Shown piece by piece: positions 12,507-20,569 of a stretch of 22,118 bases of DNA; the stretch's first letter is position 1, and every line of letters starts with the position of its first letter. The DNA comes from a virus. Below the pieces are notes generated by a model that was given only the letters and a program-made list of their open reading frames with translations, made no database searches and had not been told where the DNA came from. The stretch spans positions 1 to 22,118 of the IMG/VR virus record IMGVR_UViG_3300044843_000329, one strand, 5' to 3'. Position numbers and translations under genes: made by a program.

Positions 12507-12941
12507 TTAAACATCATTACAGAACATGGCCTTTTCAGCGGCTCGGCGCTTGACTAGGCCATTTAGCTTTTGACCTCCGGCATACACCCACTTATCAAAC
12601 TCATGGGAAGCAGCATTCTTCTTACCTTCCCTTAAAAGCTTATACATAGTGCTCTTTTTAAAGGCTCCTATGCCTATATTGTATATAAAACATACAAGGG
12701 CATCAAATTCATACTGCTTTAGCTTGTTTTCAAATAGATTGGTAAGCTCTAAGCCTATATCTAGGACGTGGGCCATTAATAGGTAATCGGCTGTCCTTTG
12801 CGTTATAGTGAGCCCAAATTGAATGCCTTTGCCTGTGGTACCCCATCCTATGGTCCATACCCCAGCAGAGTCCTGGTAAGCTTTTAAACGGCAAGATTCA
12901 AACCTTTTAATTAGGTCTATAGCCCTTTCGGAAGGAATCAT
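12507..12941 (-). CDS. GH24 lysozyme endolysin (T4 type)
   Basis: A 144-aa muramidase cutting the N-acetylmuramic acid to N-acetylglucosamine bond in peptidoglycan. The T4 lysozyme triad spacing is present: E15 (KRFESC), D24 (YQDSAG) and T30 (VWTIGWGTT). The C-terminal segment (VYAGGQKLNGLVKRRAAEKAMF) is typical of the family. It has no signal peptide or anchor, so it depends on the holin encoded just upstream. The two genes overlap as ATGA. Last gene of the leftward late operon. Confidence 0.96.
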   Translation of the reverse strand: MIPSERAIDLIKRFESCRLKAYQDSAGVWTIGWGTTGKGIQFGLTITQRTADYLLMAHVLDIGLELTNLFENKLKQYEFDALVCFIYNIGIGAFKKSTMYKLLREGKKNAASHEFDKWVYAGGQKLNGLVKRRAAEKAMFCNDV

Positions 12942-13315
12942 TTTTTATCTGATTGATTGAGCTTGTCTATGAGCAAGTGAATTATGGACATGCCAGAGAT
13001 ACGCTCAATATTCTCCATTACACTTTTAAGCTCGGTAAGTCCTATAAAACCGGCTAAAACTTTGACAATAGGAACCGCATCTCCTGTCATATATTGCTCG
13101 GTAAGGAACCCTAGCATAATGACGGCCTCATACACAGTCGTTTTAATGATTGTGCGCTTAAGTCCCGAAGAGGTGATCCTCTTCTTCTCCTTTCTAGCCG
13201 CCATTATGCCTGAAATCAAATCCACCACAGTAAGCACCATTACGGTGATTAGTGTAGCCTTAATGGGCATAAACACCATTGCTATAGAAGCTAAGAATGC
13301 TGTAAACTTTTGCAT
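12938..13315 (-). CDS. holin, toxin-secretion/phage-lysis family
   Basis: A 125-aa membrane protein resembling the phage_holin_4 family. Hydrophobic helices lie near residues 5-30 and 65-95. The family-like segments are VVDLISGIMAARKEKKRITS, GLKRTIIKT and the C-terminal NELKS-like ELKSVMENIERISG. It should form the membrane lesion that releases the lysozyme. Its start overlaps the stop of the adhesin gene (TAATG) and its end overlaps the lysozyme start, so the adhesin-holin-lysozyme set is translationally coupled. Confidence 0.9.
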   Translation of the reverse strand: MQKFTAFLASIAMVFMPIKATLITVMVLTVVDLISGIMAARKEKKRITSSGLKRTIIKTTVYEAVIMLGFLTEQYMTGDAVPIVKVLAGFIGLTELKSVMENIERISGMSIIHLLIDKLNQSDKK

Positions 13316-14163
13316 TAGGAAAATGTTACCGTCTCAGAAGAAGTTGAAGTGGCTGTAATAGTGTATATCTTATAGCCAGGTACAGATGTGCTCACTGAGC
13401 TTGTCACACCTGCTGAGAAAGTAGCTGTACGTGTATCGGGAATTTTTAGTATAATTACGCCCGAGCCACCATTAGATCCCATAGAGTTATAGCCACCGCC
13501 TCCACCGCCTCCGGTGTTAGCAGTGCCTGCTGTATTGCTAGCTCCTGAAGCATTTCGTCCGTTACCGCCTCCACCTGTGCCACCTGTTCCACCTGCGCTG
13601 GCTCCCCCGCCTCCTCCACCGCCTGCATAATAAACAGCAGAACCTGTGATAGAGCTTTGACTACCAATACCGCCATTTCCTCCGCTATTACCTGCTCCAT
13701 TGCCTCCAACTGCACCAGCACCGCCACCGCCACCTGCTGCTGTAGCTCCGTTAACAGCTAAACCTCCGTTATTACCTTGGGAAGGAGTACCACTGCCTGG
13801 TGTACCTGAAGCGTAAGAACCGCCATCTTCTGTTCCGGCACCGCCGCCACTTCCACCTGATCTACCGTCTTTGTTAGCAGTGCTAAAAGCTCCACCACCC
13901 CCGCCACCTGCGGAAGTGATTAGGTCAAATACAGAATTTCCACCGTTAGTGCCTTTGTTTGAGGCAGCTCCACCTGTACCGCCTGCTCCAACGGTTACAG
14001 TATAAGGTATGTTTAGACTGACTGTATAATCTACATCAGTCCTAAATCCACCAGCTCCCCCTCCACCAAAGTCACCTCCACCGCCGCCTCCGGCGACGAC
14101 AAGGTAATCTAGCTTTAGGCCAGCTTCAATCTTTCTAGCAGCTATAAGCCTTAGAAGATTCAT
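13315..14163 (-). CDS. glycine-rich tail adhesin
   Basis: A 282-aa protein with a short N-terminal attachment segment. The hallmark DYLVVAGGGGGG is followed by about 200 residues with many runs of 4-7 Gly separated by short Ser/Asn/Ala/Thr loops. The C terminus is a beta strand closure (GVIILKIPD) and a Thr/Ser-rich tail. The pattern resembles glycine-rich phage tail-tip proteins in which poly-Gly-II helices pack in a sandwich and the loops bind the host receptor, as in T-even gp38-type adhesins. SD AGGA lies before ATG. It is probably the main host-range determinant of this region. Confidence 0.85.
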   Translation of the reverse strand: MNLLRLIAARKIEAGLKLDYLVVAGGGGGGDFGGGGAGGFRTDVDYTVSLNIPYTVTVGAGGTGGAASNKGTNGGNSVFDLITSAGGGGGGAFSTANKDGRSGGSGGGAGTEDGGSYASGTPGSGTPSQGNNGGLAVNGATAAGGGGGAGAVGGNGAGNSGGNGGIGSQSSITGSAVYYAGGGGGGGASAGGTGGTGGGGNGRNASGASNTAGTANTGGGGGGGYNSMGSNGGSGVIILKIPDTRTATFSAGVTSSVSTSVPGYKIYTITATSTSSETVTFS

Positions 14164-14164
14164 A

Positions 14165-14602
14165 TTAGTATCCTAGGGCGTAAGTACCGTAATAGCTTGT
14201 ACCATCATAAAATAGATTTATAATATCTATCTTACCAGTAGTATTAGAAAGGGTAGGAGCCCCCGCTGCACCCCATTTTACGCTTACTGGGAACGTAATA
14301 GTTCCAGGAGTAGCGCCCTGTACAATTTTGAGCAAATATGCTCCACCGGTGACAGGATTAGAGAGGGTGAGGACAAGAGGGCCTGCTGCATTAATAGTAA
14401 CTTGTTGGACAGGTCCGTTTGCAAAGTCTAAAGTAAAGTTGGCAGCTTTTGTGCCAGCATCGTATAATTGCGGAGTAAGGTTATAGTTTTGTGTGGGAAA
14501 TCCGCTTAGAGTTCCGGTAAGAGCATCGTATACAGAGTTTTGTGTAGGTGCTCTGTTGATAATACCGTTATTTATTTGGTCTTGGGGTTTGATAAATGAC
14601 AT
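14165..14602 (-). CDS. tail fibre or fibre-tip structural protein
   Basis: A 145-aa beta-rich protein (QQVTINAAGPLVLTLSNPV, then YLLKIVQG) with a C-terminal segment IDIINLFYDGTSYYGTYALGY typical of small phage fibre head domains. It lies between the long repeat fibre and the adhesin, so it probably joins or caps them. The Shine-Dalgarno is weak, and a strong hairpin lies just upstream. Confidence 0.7.
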   Translation of the reverse strand: MSFIKPQDQINNGIINRAPTQNSVYDALTGTLSGFPTQNYNLTPQLYDAGTKAANFTLDFANGPVQQVTINAAGPLVLTLSNPVTGGAYLLKIVQGATPGTITFPVSVKWGAAGAPTLSNTTGKIDIINLFYDGTSYYGTYALGY

Positions 14603-14626
14603 AAAATTCTTTAATTATAAGGGATT

Positions 14627-14655
14627 GCTCCCCGTGGTGCGCGGCCACAGGGAGC
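14627..14655 (-). terminator. strong 11-bp hairpin between fibre genes
   Basis: The arms GCTCCCTGTGG and CCACGGGGAGC (minus strand) pair over 11 bp with one G-U wobble and a 7-nt loop. The hairpin lies just after the stop of the 798-aa fibre gene. No U-tract follows directly (AATCCCTTATAATT), so it may be a partial terminator, an mRNA processing or stability element, or a spacer that separates expression levels. Confidence 0.5.
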
Positions 14656-14665
14656 TTCCCAGGTA

Positions 14666-17062
14666 TTAGATGATGAACCAATTTGTTCCGTTAGAATAAA
14701 TCATTACTGATTCATAAGGAACTACGATTAAGTAAGAGGCTTCTCCATCAATAAATTGTCCAGCTGGTGGAACAATCGCTATTGGGTTAGAAGAGCTTGC
14801 TTGACCGGATTCATCTTTGACGATGAACATGCGTCCAGAAGCCATAGTTACAGCGGATGGTAACGAGATGGTTTTTCCACCAGTTACCGAAGTTACGCCT
14901 ACGATATGGTTCTGTATTGCTATTGTCATGCCAGAAGAAGTACCCTGATAAGGGACTCTTTGACTTCGACCAAATATGATACCCAAAGCTGGGTTACCAT
15001 TGATCATAGTCTGACCGCCTGCAGTAAACGCCATTGAAGACGAGAACGCAACGGGACCAGTCATAGAAGAGGTACCATCTAGCTTTAATCGAGCATTATC
15101 AGCAGCATCAATGTAAGACTTTGCAGCGCTTACGCTCATTGCTTGATCTGTTTGAGATCCAGCACTTGAGTTAACTACTGCAGCTGTCTTTGCACGAGCA
15201 TCTGTGAAGAACAGTTTTGAACCTTCAGCAAGATCTGTACTTGACTTTCCAGAGAAAGCAGTATTAAATCTAGCTTGAGTGTAATACAGATTTGTTCCTT
15301 CAGCTAAATTGGTAGTCGTTTTGCTTGCAAAAAGACCATCAATATTGCTTTGAAGTGTAGAATCTGCAGACTGTAGCAAGGACACTTTGCCATCTACATA
15401 CGATTTAGTAGTAGGATCGGCTTCCAATACATCCAAACGTCCATCCAACGCATTATCTGCGCTGTTTACGTACGCTTTAGTGACTGGATCGACTTCTAAT
15501 ACGTCTAATCGTAAGTCAAGAGCACTGTCACCAGCTTGGCGATCAGATACTTCTTGTGCTAATGCAGCATTGTTACTTGTAACATAGCCAGCAAATGCAC
15601 TGTCATTAGAGGTGTCAACACTGTTAATTAAACTGACGATTTCGGCGAAAGAATCCTTATCGGCTTCAGAAGCAGATAGGATTGCGTCGATTCGACCTTT
15701 TTCAGTGTTTACTTGTCCTTGTAGATCAGATACTTCACCATCAACATAAGTTTTAGAGACAGGATCTAACTCAAGAACATCCAAACGCCCGTCAAGAGCG
15801 GATTGGATACCATCTACATATGCCTTGGTAGTAGGATCTTGTTCGAGCACATCGAGGCGTCCGTCTAACAGCCCTTCAGCTGCCATCGCACGTGACTCTT
15901 CTGCTTCGATCATTCCTTCTACACTTTGAATTGCAGATTGACGATCAGAGATTTCTTGTGTAATTTGTCCTTGAAGTCCGCTTACTTCTCCATCCACATA
16001 GGATTTTGTAGTAGGGTCTTGCTCAAGGATGTCAAGTCGGCCATCAAGAAGACCTTCTGCAGCCATAGCGCGTACTTCTTCAGCACTAACTGCGCTTTGT
16101 CTGTCAGAAATTTCCTGAGTTATTTGTCCTTGGAGATCTAAAACTTCCGCATCAACGTATGCTTTAGTCGTAGGATCTTGTTCCAGAACGTCTAAGCGTC
16201 CATCGAGCAAGCCTTCTGCGGCCATAGCGCGTGATTCCTCACCGCTAACTGCAGATTGTCTGTCAAGGATTTCTTGGCTGATTTGGCCTTGTAAATCGCT
16301 CACTTCGCCATCTACGTAGGTCTTGGACACTGGGTCCAATTCCAAAACGTCGATTCTAACGTCAAGAGCTGAGATTTCTCCGTCTACATAAGCTTTAGTA
16401 GTCTCGTCTTGCTCTAAGATGTCCAATCTGGAATCTAAAGAAGACTGTACTCCATCAACGTATGTCTTTGTGACAGGATCAGCTTCTAAATCGCTGATTC
16501 TGCTACTTAAAGCAGAGTCGGCGCTTTGACGTGCAAGCTCTTCTGCAGTTACAGCAGAAATTCTAGCACTAGCTTCACCGCTTACGGATGAATCTACATA
16601 AGATTTAGTGACAGGGTCAGCTTCAAGTACGTCGATGCGAGCATCAAGCGCACTTACAGCAGACTGTCGATCAGCAATTTCCTGATCAACTTTGTCGTCC
16701 ATTGCTCCGATTTGGTTTGCAATGGTAGCAGCAAAGTTAGCATCTCCACCTAAAGCATCAGACAGCTCTTTCAAGGTGTCTAATACCGCAGGAGCAGAGT
16801 TTACTAACGCTGCAATCCGTTGATCTGCGTAGTCCATTGCATCTTGCTTGGCCTTACTGATAGATCCGACTCCGGATCCTTCAATAACGTCTAAGCGCAA
16901 TTGCATTGCACTGTCAGCAGACTGACGGGAAGACTGTTCACTGCTGATGCTTAAGCTCAGAGAGTTAAGATCAGACTGAACAGCTCCTTTGGCTCTTTGT
17001 GATGTAAAGAAAAGTTGGCTAGAGCCTTCAACCAACTTATCTGTATTTCTAATAAATGCCAT
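14666..17062 (-). CDS. long repeat-containing tail fibre
   Basis: A 798-aa fibre. Residues about 140-560 hold ten copies of a motif LExDPxTKxYVD, several with the longer unit DLQGQITQEISDRQSA and AAEGLLDGRLDVL, consistent with a trimeric coiled coil/beta shaft. Fibre repeats of the type LAEGTNLYYTQAR occur twice near residues 585-625, with a diverged copy at the N terminus (LVEGSSQLFFTSQRA) that may attach to the virion. The last 60 residues (FIVKDESG, then YLIVVPYESVMIYSNG and NWFII) form a head domain also present in the 116-aa protein upstream. AAGGAAT precedes the ATG. Confidence 0.88.
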   Translation of the reverse strand: MAFIRNTDKLVEGSSQLFFTSQRAKGAVQSDLNSLSLSISSEQSSRQSADSAMQLRLDVIEGSGVGSISKAKQDAMDYADQRIAALVNSAPAVLDTLKELSDALGGDANFAATIANQIGAMDDKVDQEIADRQSAVSALDARIDVLEADPVTKSYVDSSVSGEASARISAVTAEELARQSADSALSSRISDLEADPVTKTYVDGVQSSLDSRLDILEQDETTKAYVDGEISALDVRIDVLELDPVSKTYVDGEVSDLQGQISQEILDRQSAVSGEESRAMAAEGLLDGRLDVLEQDPTTKAYVDAEVLDLQGQITQEISDRQSAVSAEEVRAMAAEGLLDGRLDILEQDPTTKSYVDGEVSGLQGQITQEISDRQSAIQSVEGMIEAEESRAMAAEGLLDGRLDVLEQDPTTKAYVDGIQSALDGRLDVLELDPVSKTYVDGEVSDLQGQVNTEKGRIDAILSASEADKDSFAEIVSLINSVDTSNDSAFAGYVTSNNAALAQEVSDRQAGDSALDLRLDVLEVDPVTKAYVNSADNALDGRLDVLEADPTTKSYVDGKVSLLQSADSTLQSNIDGLFASKTTTNLAEGTNLYYTQARFNTAFSGKSSTDLAEGSKLFFTDARAKTAAVVNSSAGSQTDQAMSVSAAKSYIDAADNARLKLDGTSSMTGPVAFSSSMAFTAGGQTMINGNPALGIIFGRSQRVPYQGTSSGMTIAIQNHIVGVTSVTGGKTISLPSAVTMASGRMFIVKDESGQASSSNPIAIVPPAGQFIDGEASYLIVVPYESVMIYSNGTNWFII
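15387..16632 (-). repeat. ten-copy protein repeat array inside the fibre gene
   Basis: Ten units centred on LExDPxTKxYVD, spaced irregularly from 24 to about 92 residues. The three longest central units are nearly identical in protein, but their DNA differs at many synonymous positions, so this is a degenerate repeat at DNA level. Confidence 0.85.
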
Positions 17063-17074
17063 TTAGGCTATTCC

Positions 17075-17425
17075 TTAAATAATATACCAAGCACCCACGC
17101 CATCACTAACCACAGTGATAGCTTCGTAGTTGACTACGAGGGTGTACCCCAAGGCAGCGCCATCTAACTGTTCACTACCTGAAGGGGCTATAGTGATATT
17201 TCTAACACTGCAATTGCCACCTTCATCTTTAATAACAAATACTTTTCCATTGCCAGCTTCAGCAGCTAATGGAAGAGTGATAGTGATTGCACCGCCTGGG
17301 ACGGAAGAATCCACTCCGATATAGTAATCGGAAGGCGTAGGCGAGTACGATCCCGTCACTTCGATGCGGTTGATAATAGACGATCCAGGTCCATTCTGTG
17401 CAGCGTATCGTACAATCGTACCCAT
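17075..17425 (-). CDS. small virion protein sharing the fibre head domain
   Basis: A 116-aa beta-rich protein. Its second half (FVIKDEGG, NITIAPSG, YTLVVNYEAITVVSDG and AWYII) matches the C terminus of the 798-aa fibre encoded next to it, while the fibre shaft is absent. It may be a cap, a collar, or a short fibre assembled with the long one. AGGAG precedes the ATG. Confidence 0.72.
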   Translation of the reverse strand: MGTIVRYAAQNGPGSSIINRIEVTGSYSPTPSDYYIGVDSSVPGGAITITLPLAAEAGNGKVFVIKDEGGNCSVRNITIAPSGSEQLDGAALGYTLVVNYEAITVVSDGVGAWYII

Positions 17426-17426
17426 G

Positions 17427-17786
17427 TTATTCTCCTAGACGTTTGTATGTAAAGAATACATCAGCTACACCAGTACCGCTGGTGCGTGTGTATTTAAGTT
17501 TAAGATGAGGCAAGGAACTACCGTACAAGTCCACTACGATAGGACTTGTAAACGTTGGGATTGCAATAGACAATCCTGCTGTTCCGTTGATGCTCAAATA
17601 AAGGGGAGTGTAGTTGATTCCGTCAACGCTTCCCATTACTTCGAGCGTACCTACAGGCGAACCTGTATAGTTTAATTGGATTCCGACCACATCAGCCTGC
17701 AAAGAAGACGGACAGTTTATTTCAAAACTGGCTCCCATGCTCTGACTGGAAGAAATCTGTGCTGGTTTTAGTACAAATTTACCCAT
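17427..17786 (-). CDS. beta-sandwich virion protein
   Basis: A 119-aa protein with regular beta strands (VVGIQLNYTGSPVGTLEVMG, then VADVFFTYKRLGE), the look of a small jelly-roll or decoration domain with a GSVDG turn. The final YKR/GE is common in tail-associated proteins. It lies between the ejection-like proteins and the fibres. AGGGA is upstream. No specific family is assigned. Confidence 0.7.
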   Translation of the reverse strand: MGKFVLKPAQISSSQSMGASFEINCPSSLQADVVGIQLNYTGSPVGTLEVMGSVDGINYTPLYLSINGTAGLSIAIPTFTSPIVVDLYGSSLPHLKLKYTRTSGTGVADVFFTYKRLGE

Positions 17787-17789
17787 TTT

Positions 17790-20567
17790 TTATTTTCCCT
17801 TTTTTTGTTCCCTGAGTTGTTCAGGGGTAGAATAGATGTTTGGTAGTTTACTAGCTTTTAACGAGCTAGGAGCGCTTTTAGGAGCCTGCGGAGCTTGAGG
17901 CACTGGTTGGTATAGGCTTTGGTTACTCATGATGTTATTGGGCGCTATAGAGCGTTCCAGAGGCTGTCCTAAAAATAAGCTGAGACCTAATCGGGTCTGA
18001 TAAGGTATTGTTACCTTCTTGTGCGTAGCGTCAATAAGCTTTTCCATAATTTGCTCTTTCATGCTGTCATATAACGCCGGATAAATTGTTGAAATTGTTT
18101 TAATATCATCAGGAGTGATGGTGCCATCTTTAACATGTTTAATTACCATCAAAGGTTGTTCTGCGATAGCTAAAGCTCTATTATATTTAGCTATTTCTAC
18201 ATCTGAAGGCTGTCTAGCAGGCTCAAGAGGACCTTGTTGAGCTGTATCAGGCTTGATTGAGGCTAAATAAGACATTGCTCTAGCTGATGTAGCTCCTAAA
18301 TATGCAGCATGGTCAGGTAAATAGTGACCTAAGTCACCAGAAATGTTCTCTAATCCAGTAGGATCTACCTGAGCAGCTGACACTGCCCTGTCTAAAAGCT
18401 GTAAACTCTTAGCTGTAGGTGCTGAAATTACTTCTACCGCCGATACTAAGGGCTTAAAGATAGAAGAGATAGCCTTTTGTTGCTTAGCTGCACCTCTATA
18501 GGCTGAATTGGCAGCTTCAAACATAGATTTAAAGCCTGCACCGGATGCTTCTGCTCCACTTGCTATGTATTTAAGCATAGAAAGCCTAAAAGCATCAGAA
18601 GCTTCCTTACCTACTATGCCTATAGCAGCTCCGGTAGCGGCTCCACCGATTCCACCAATACCTAAGCTACCTAATATCGCACCCATTCCACCGGGTACTT
18701 TTGACAGAATAGAATCTAAAACAGCATCTTCTTTGGTTTTGCCAATTCTTTCAAATAATTGCCCTAAAGCTCTTAAACGCTCAGCTCCTTCTTTGCCAAA
18801 GACAAATTCACGGGTCTCAGGCGTCATACTATCAATTTCTCTTATAACATTTTTAAGATCCATTACCCCATTCTTTGTAGGAATGCTTATTTGATCTAAA
18901 TGTGCTTTTCTAACAGAATTAGCTAGTTCAGGAAAGTCTTTTTGCAATACATTAAATAATTCTGCTTTCTTTTCAGATGTCAATCCTTTTAACACTTTTT
19001 CAGCATTGCTTGGATCTGCAATCTTTTCTATAAAATCTTCAGCATCCCCAAACCGTTTAATGCCTACAGCTTCTCCTAACTTACCTAGTTTTTCCCTAAG
19101 CATCCTAGAAGCAGCTGTAGCATTTTTATATTGAGCGCTAAACTGAGGAGCTACAATATCAATTACTTCTTTTTGAGCAAGCTCTTCGTTACGCTTTAAA
19201 ACGCCATACACCATATCGGCGATATCACTATGGCCTTTTTTGTATAAATCTTTTCCAGTTTGAGTAATGTAGCTTTTTAACTGATCAAAGTTTTTTAAGT
19301 TTTGTAAATCGACAGCAATCTCATTAACAAGGGCCATCTTTCCTGTACTAGGCTTTATGTGTAAATTAAACTTAACGGCCTCATCTGCTAACTCATTTCC
19401 AACTTTAGCACCAAAAGTGGCAGGTAAGGGTGAGTCTTTTAATACAGGACTTATAGGAGCATACAAATCATCAACAATTTTCTTACCTTCGGAAGCAATA
19501 CCAGACACCGCGTCCTGTAAAGACTTACCTATTTCGCTTCTAACGGCTTCTTTTCCTACATCTTTTTCAGTCTTACCTAAAGCAGCTAATACGTTATCTT
19601 TTAATGTATCTCTAAACTCATCTACAGACTTTCTTACTTTTCTGCCTGCTACTGTCTCAGCTTTACCTAGTCTTTCAGCTTCAGCACGTAATACACTTTC
19701 ACCTGTTAAACCAGCCTTCACTTCAGGAGAAATTTCCACACCAGCTTTAGCGGCTAATTCATCTACATCGCCTACGCTAGGTACTCCTTCAGCTTTAGAC
19801 TTAAGTGCTGATATAAGCTTACCAGCTGTACTTTCTTTTGTAGCCTTCCATAAAGGCTGTACAACAAATCTATTAGCTCCTGAGCCAACTATACCAAACC
19901 CAGCACCTGTCACACCAGCTAACCCTACATCAATCAAAGACTGACCTACAGATTTTTCTGGCTCAAGAGCAAAATGTTTAGATACTTCATCGCCTGATTG
20001 AATTAAAGCAGCTTGAGCAAATTCCCTAGACCCTGCCTGCAAAGCTTGGCGTGTAAAAGATCCTTCAGCTGCTCCGATAGCTTTAGCTGCTGCTGTACCA
20101 AATCTAGTAAAAGATGAACCTAATATCTCTAATCCTTTAGCCACACCTGTCTCAGGAGCAGCTACTACGGCTCCCACAAGCCCTGCTACTTTACCTGCAG
20201 CGGCTAAACCTGGATTTGTAGCATCTTGTTCCCGTACTTCTTGAGGATTAAGCATGCCTGTCTTTACGCCAATAATATCTGACACACCCAACGTAGCGGA
20301 GCTTAAAGCATTTCTAGCAAACGTTTTAGTTTGTTGTTCTGTGGAAGAATACTTAGCATACTTAAGCATGTCTTCCAAATCTGCAGTCTCAGGCTCCCTA
20401 AAGCCTTGCATCAAAGCATCTTGCAGTTTGTTAGGAGCAATAGCTTGTATATTCCCTTTCGAATCTATAAGAGGAATAGAATGCGTACCGCTAGCTATAC
20501 CTGCATCCGCAGCTTCTTGCGTAAGGTCTTCGGCTACCTTTGTAGAATTATTAAAAACAACTGGCAT
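17790..20567 (-). CDS. large internal/ejection-like virion protein
   Basis: A 925-aa, Ala/Lys/Glu-rich helical protein. Glycine-zipper hydrophobic stretches stand out near residues 125-137 (GKVAGLVGAVVAA), 210-230 (LAGVTGAGFGIVGSG) and 625-655 (GAILGSLGIGGIGGAATGAA), in an otherwise soluble sequence. The N terminus (about 55 aa, GTHSIPLIDSKGNIQAI) looks like a small separate domain. Size, composition and position before the fibres suggest a podovirus internal-core protein that leaves the capsid and helps DNA cross the envelope. No lytic transglycosylase motif is recognised. No clear Shine-Dalgarno; the start is 3 bp from the preceding gene, so coupling is likely. Confidence 0.72.
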   Translation of the reverse strand: MPVVFNNSTKVAEDLTQEAADAGIASGTHSIPLIDSKGNIQAIAPNKLQDALMQGFREPETADLEDMLKYAKYSSTEQQTKTFARNALSSATLGVSDIIGVKTGMLNPQEVREQDATNPGLAAAGKVAGLVGAVVAAPETGVAKGLEILGSSFTRFGTAAAKAIGAAEGSFTRQALQAGSREFAQAALIQSGDEVSKHFALEPEKSVGQSLIDVGLAGVTGAGFGIVGSGANRFVVQPLWKATKESTAGKLISALKSKAEGVPSVGDVDELAAKAGVEISPEVKAGLTGESVLRAEAERLGKAETVAGRKVRKSVDEFRDTLKDNVLAALGKTEKDVGKEAVRSEIGKSLQDAVSGIASEGKKIVDDLYAPISPVLKDSPLPATFGAKVGNELADEAVKFNLHIKPSTGKMALVNEIAVDLQNLKNFDQLKSYITQTGKDLYKKGHSDIADMVYGVLKRNEELAQKEVIDIVAPQFSAQYKNATAASRMLREKLGKLGEAVGIKRFGDAEDFIEKIADPSNAEKVLKGLTSEKKAELFNVLQKDFPELANSVRKAHLDQISIPTKNGVMDLKNVIREIDSMTPETREFVFGKEGAERLRALGQLFERIGKTKEDAVLDSILSKVPGGMGAILGSLGIGGIGGAATGAAIGIVGKEASDAFRLSMLKYIASGAEASGAGFKSMFEAANSAYRGAAKQQKAISSIFKPLVSAVEVISAPTAKSLQLLDRAVSAAQVDPTGLENISGDLGHYLPDHAAYLGATSARAMSYLASIKPDTAQQGPLEPARQPSDVEIAKYNRALAIAEQPLMVIKHVKDGTITPDDIKTISTIYPALYDSMKEQIMEKLIDATHKKVTIPYQTRLGLSLFLGQPLERSIAPNNIMSNQSLYQPVPQAPQAPKSAPSSLKASKLPNIYSTPEQLREQKKGK

Positions 20568-20569
20568 AA

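Noticed and set aside
13455-13733. A 92-aa minus-strand frame inside the glycine-rich adhesin gene
   Set aside because: It is the frame-shifted reading of repeated GGN codons, giving Val/Ala/Glu runs with no plausible start signal. The glycine-rich frame is clearly the coding one.
14614-14619. TATAAT on the minus strand before the 145-aa fibre gene
   Set aside because: No acceptable -35 at 16-18 nt (that position is inside the GC-rich hairpin), so it is not called a promoter.
15387-16632. CRISPR-like or tandem DNA repeat array
   Set aside because: The periodic signal comes from protein repeats in the fibre gene. The DNA units are degenerate, irregularly spaced and fully coding.
18508-18894. 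A 128-aa plus-strand Pro/Ala-rich frame
   Set aside because: Shadow of the antisense glycine/alanine-rich region of the 925-aa protein.
19357-19944. A 195-aa plus-strand frame opposite the 925-aa protein
   Set aside because: It is antisense to a well-supported late gene, has Ser/Ala/Pro-rich composition typical of antisense shadows, and has no operon context.
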